Made by a program: the position numbers and the translations under genes. 6,606 nucleotides of DNA from Mariprofundaceae bacterium (lineage in GTDB: Bacteria > Pseudomonadota > Zetaproteobacteria > Mariprofundales > Mariprofundaceae): positions 1-6,606 of the forward strand of contig JAUZQR010000079.1 of assembly GCA_030950865.1 (NCBI GenBank). Direction: 5' to 3'. The notes below the pieces were generated by a model that did not search any database, had not been told where the DNA came from, and was given only the letters and a program-made list of their open reading frames with translations. Of this stretch, positions 6,462 to 6,606 are shown one piece after another; the stretch's first letter is position 1, and each line of letters starts with the position of its first letter.

Positions 6462-6606
6462 ATGAGTGATGCGCGGTTAAAGCAGGTAACACAATGGTTG
6501 CATGAGGTGTTGGATGTAAGCTTTGATGTTCGTTTGTTGGCTGGCGATGCATCCTTTCGCCGTTATTTCCGCGTTTATGCAGGCGATACGAGTTGGGTAT
6601 TGATGG
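6462..6606 (+). CDS. AmgK-like phosphotransferase, N-terminal 48 codons (3' truncated by window)
   Basis: The frame starts MSDARLKQVTQWLHEVLD and continues LLAGDASFRRYFRVYAGD...SWVLM, leaving the window open. The GDASFRRYFRV block followed by a V-L-M strand is the start of the kinase-like fold in the aminoglycoside-phosphotransferase (APH) family. In particular it resembles the AmgK type that phosphorylates N-acetylmuramic acid/GlcNAc at the anomeric carbon for peptidoglycan recycling. The catalytic Asp and Mg-binding residues lie beyond the window, so substrate specificity cannot be judged. Following argS and a SPOR protein, a cell-wall role fits. No ribosome binding site stands before ATG 6462, because the inserted element lies immediately upstream. 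GAAGG at 6285-6289, inside the SPOR gene end, would be 9 nt away if the element were absent. Confidence 0.8.
   Translation, partial: MSDARLKQVTQWLHEVLDVSFDVRLLAGDASFRRYFRVYAGDTSWVLM

Larger units (their letters stand above)
6316..6465 (+). other. Small open frame across the MITE, ATGA-overlapping the kinase start
   Basis: ATG 6316 opens 49 sense codons (MNTTHTSKTANFCVSK... to ...FISTSLI) that run through nearly the whole element and end at TGA 6463-6465. This overlaps the kinase ATG 6462 as ATGA. The nearest purine-rich sequence (AAGGAAG, 6296-6302) is 13 nt from the start, further than normal. The product has four cysteines, three of them in the middle (C34, C37 and C13 upstream), but I recognise no family, and a frame of this length could be chance. 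It is listed because of its position rather than as a firm gene. Confidence 0.2.

Overview
The window is gene-dense, moderately AT-rich DNA from a Gram-negative, probably proteobacterial chromosome. Supporting signs are a c-type cytochrome, a FtsN-like SPOR protein directly downstream of argS, and an AmgK-type sugar kinase start. I cannot fix the lineage from sequence alone; a less-studied respiratory group such as the Zetaproteobacteria is only a guess.

Layout. Positions 3-209 hold the end of a cytochrome c gene. An unrecognised acidic protein gene follows immediately (210-1031), then a HAD-superfamily hydrolase with a strong ribosome binding site (1057-1902). These three lie on the + strand and may be co-transcribed. 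A minus-strand gene (2860-1910) meets the HAD gene tail to tail across only 7 bp. It encodes a protein with two cyclic-nucleotide-binding folds and no DNA-binding domain. Divergent from it is mutM (2908-3735), the formamidopyrimidine-DNA glycosylase. Then come argS (best start GTG 3824, end 5527), a SPOR-domain membrane protein whose ATG overlaps the argS stop (5527-6297), and the first 48 codons of an AmgK-like phosphotransferase (6462 to the window end).

The most interesting structure is between the SPOR gene and the kinase. A 159-bp element (6298-6456) has near-perfect 18-bp terminal inverted repeats and is flanked by a CTAA direct repeat. Its interior is an imperfect palindrome centred on 6377. 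It looks like a miniature inverted-repeat transposable element (MITE) that landed exactly behind the SPOR stop codon. Removing it and one CTAA copy restores a tight stop-1 nt-ATG junction with a purine-rich ribosome binding site 9 nt before the kinase start. The insertion has therefore separated the kinase from its apparent ancestral ribosome binding site. A 49-codon frame across the element ends in an ATGA overlap with the kinase start, which might restore translation by coupling.

Functionally, the argS-SPOR-kinase run mixes translation with cell-envelope work: SPOR domains bind denuded septal peptidoglycan, and AmgK-type kinases act in peptidoglycan sugar recycling. No tRNA, rRNA, CRISPR array or prophage gene is visible, and there is no gene-free stretch longer than 300 bases.
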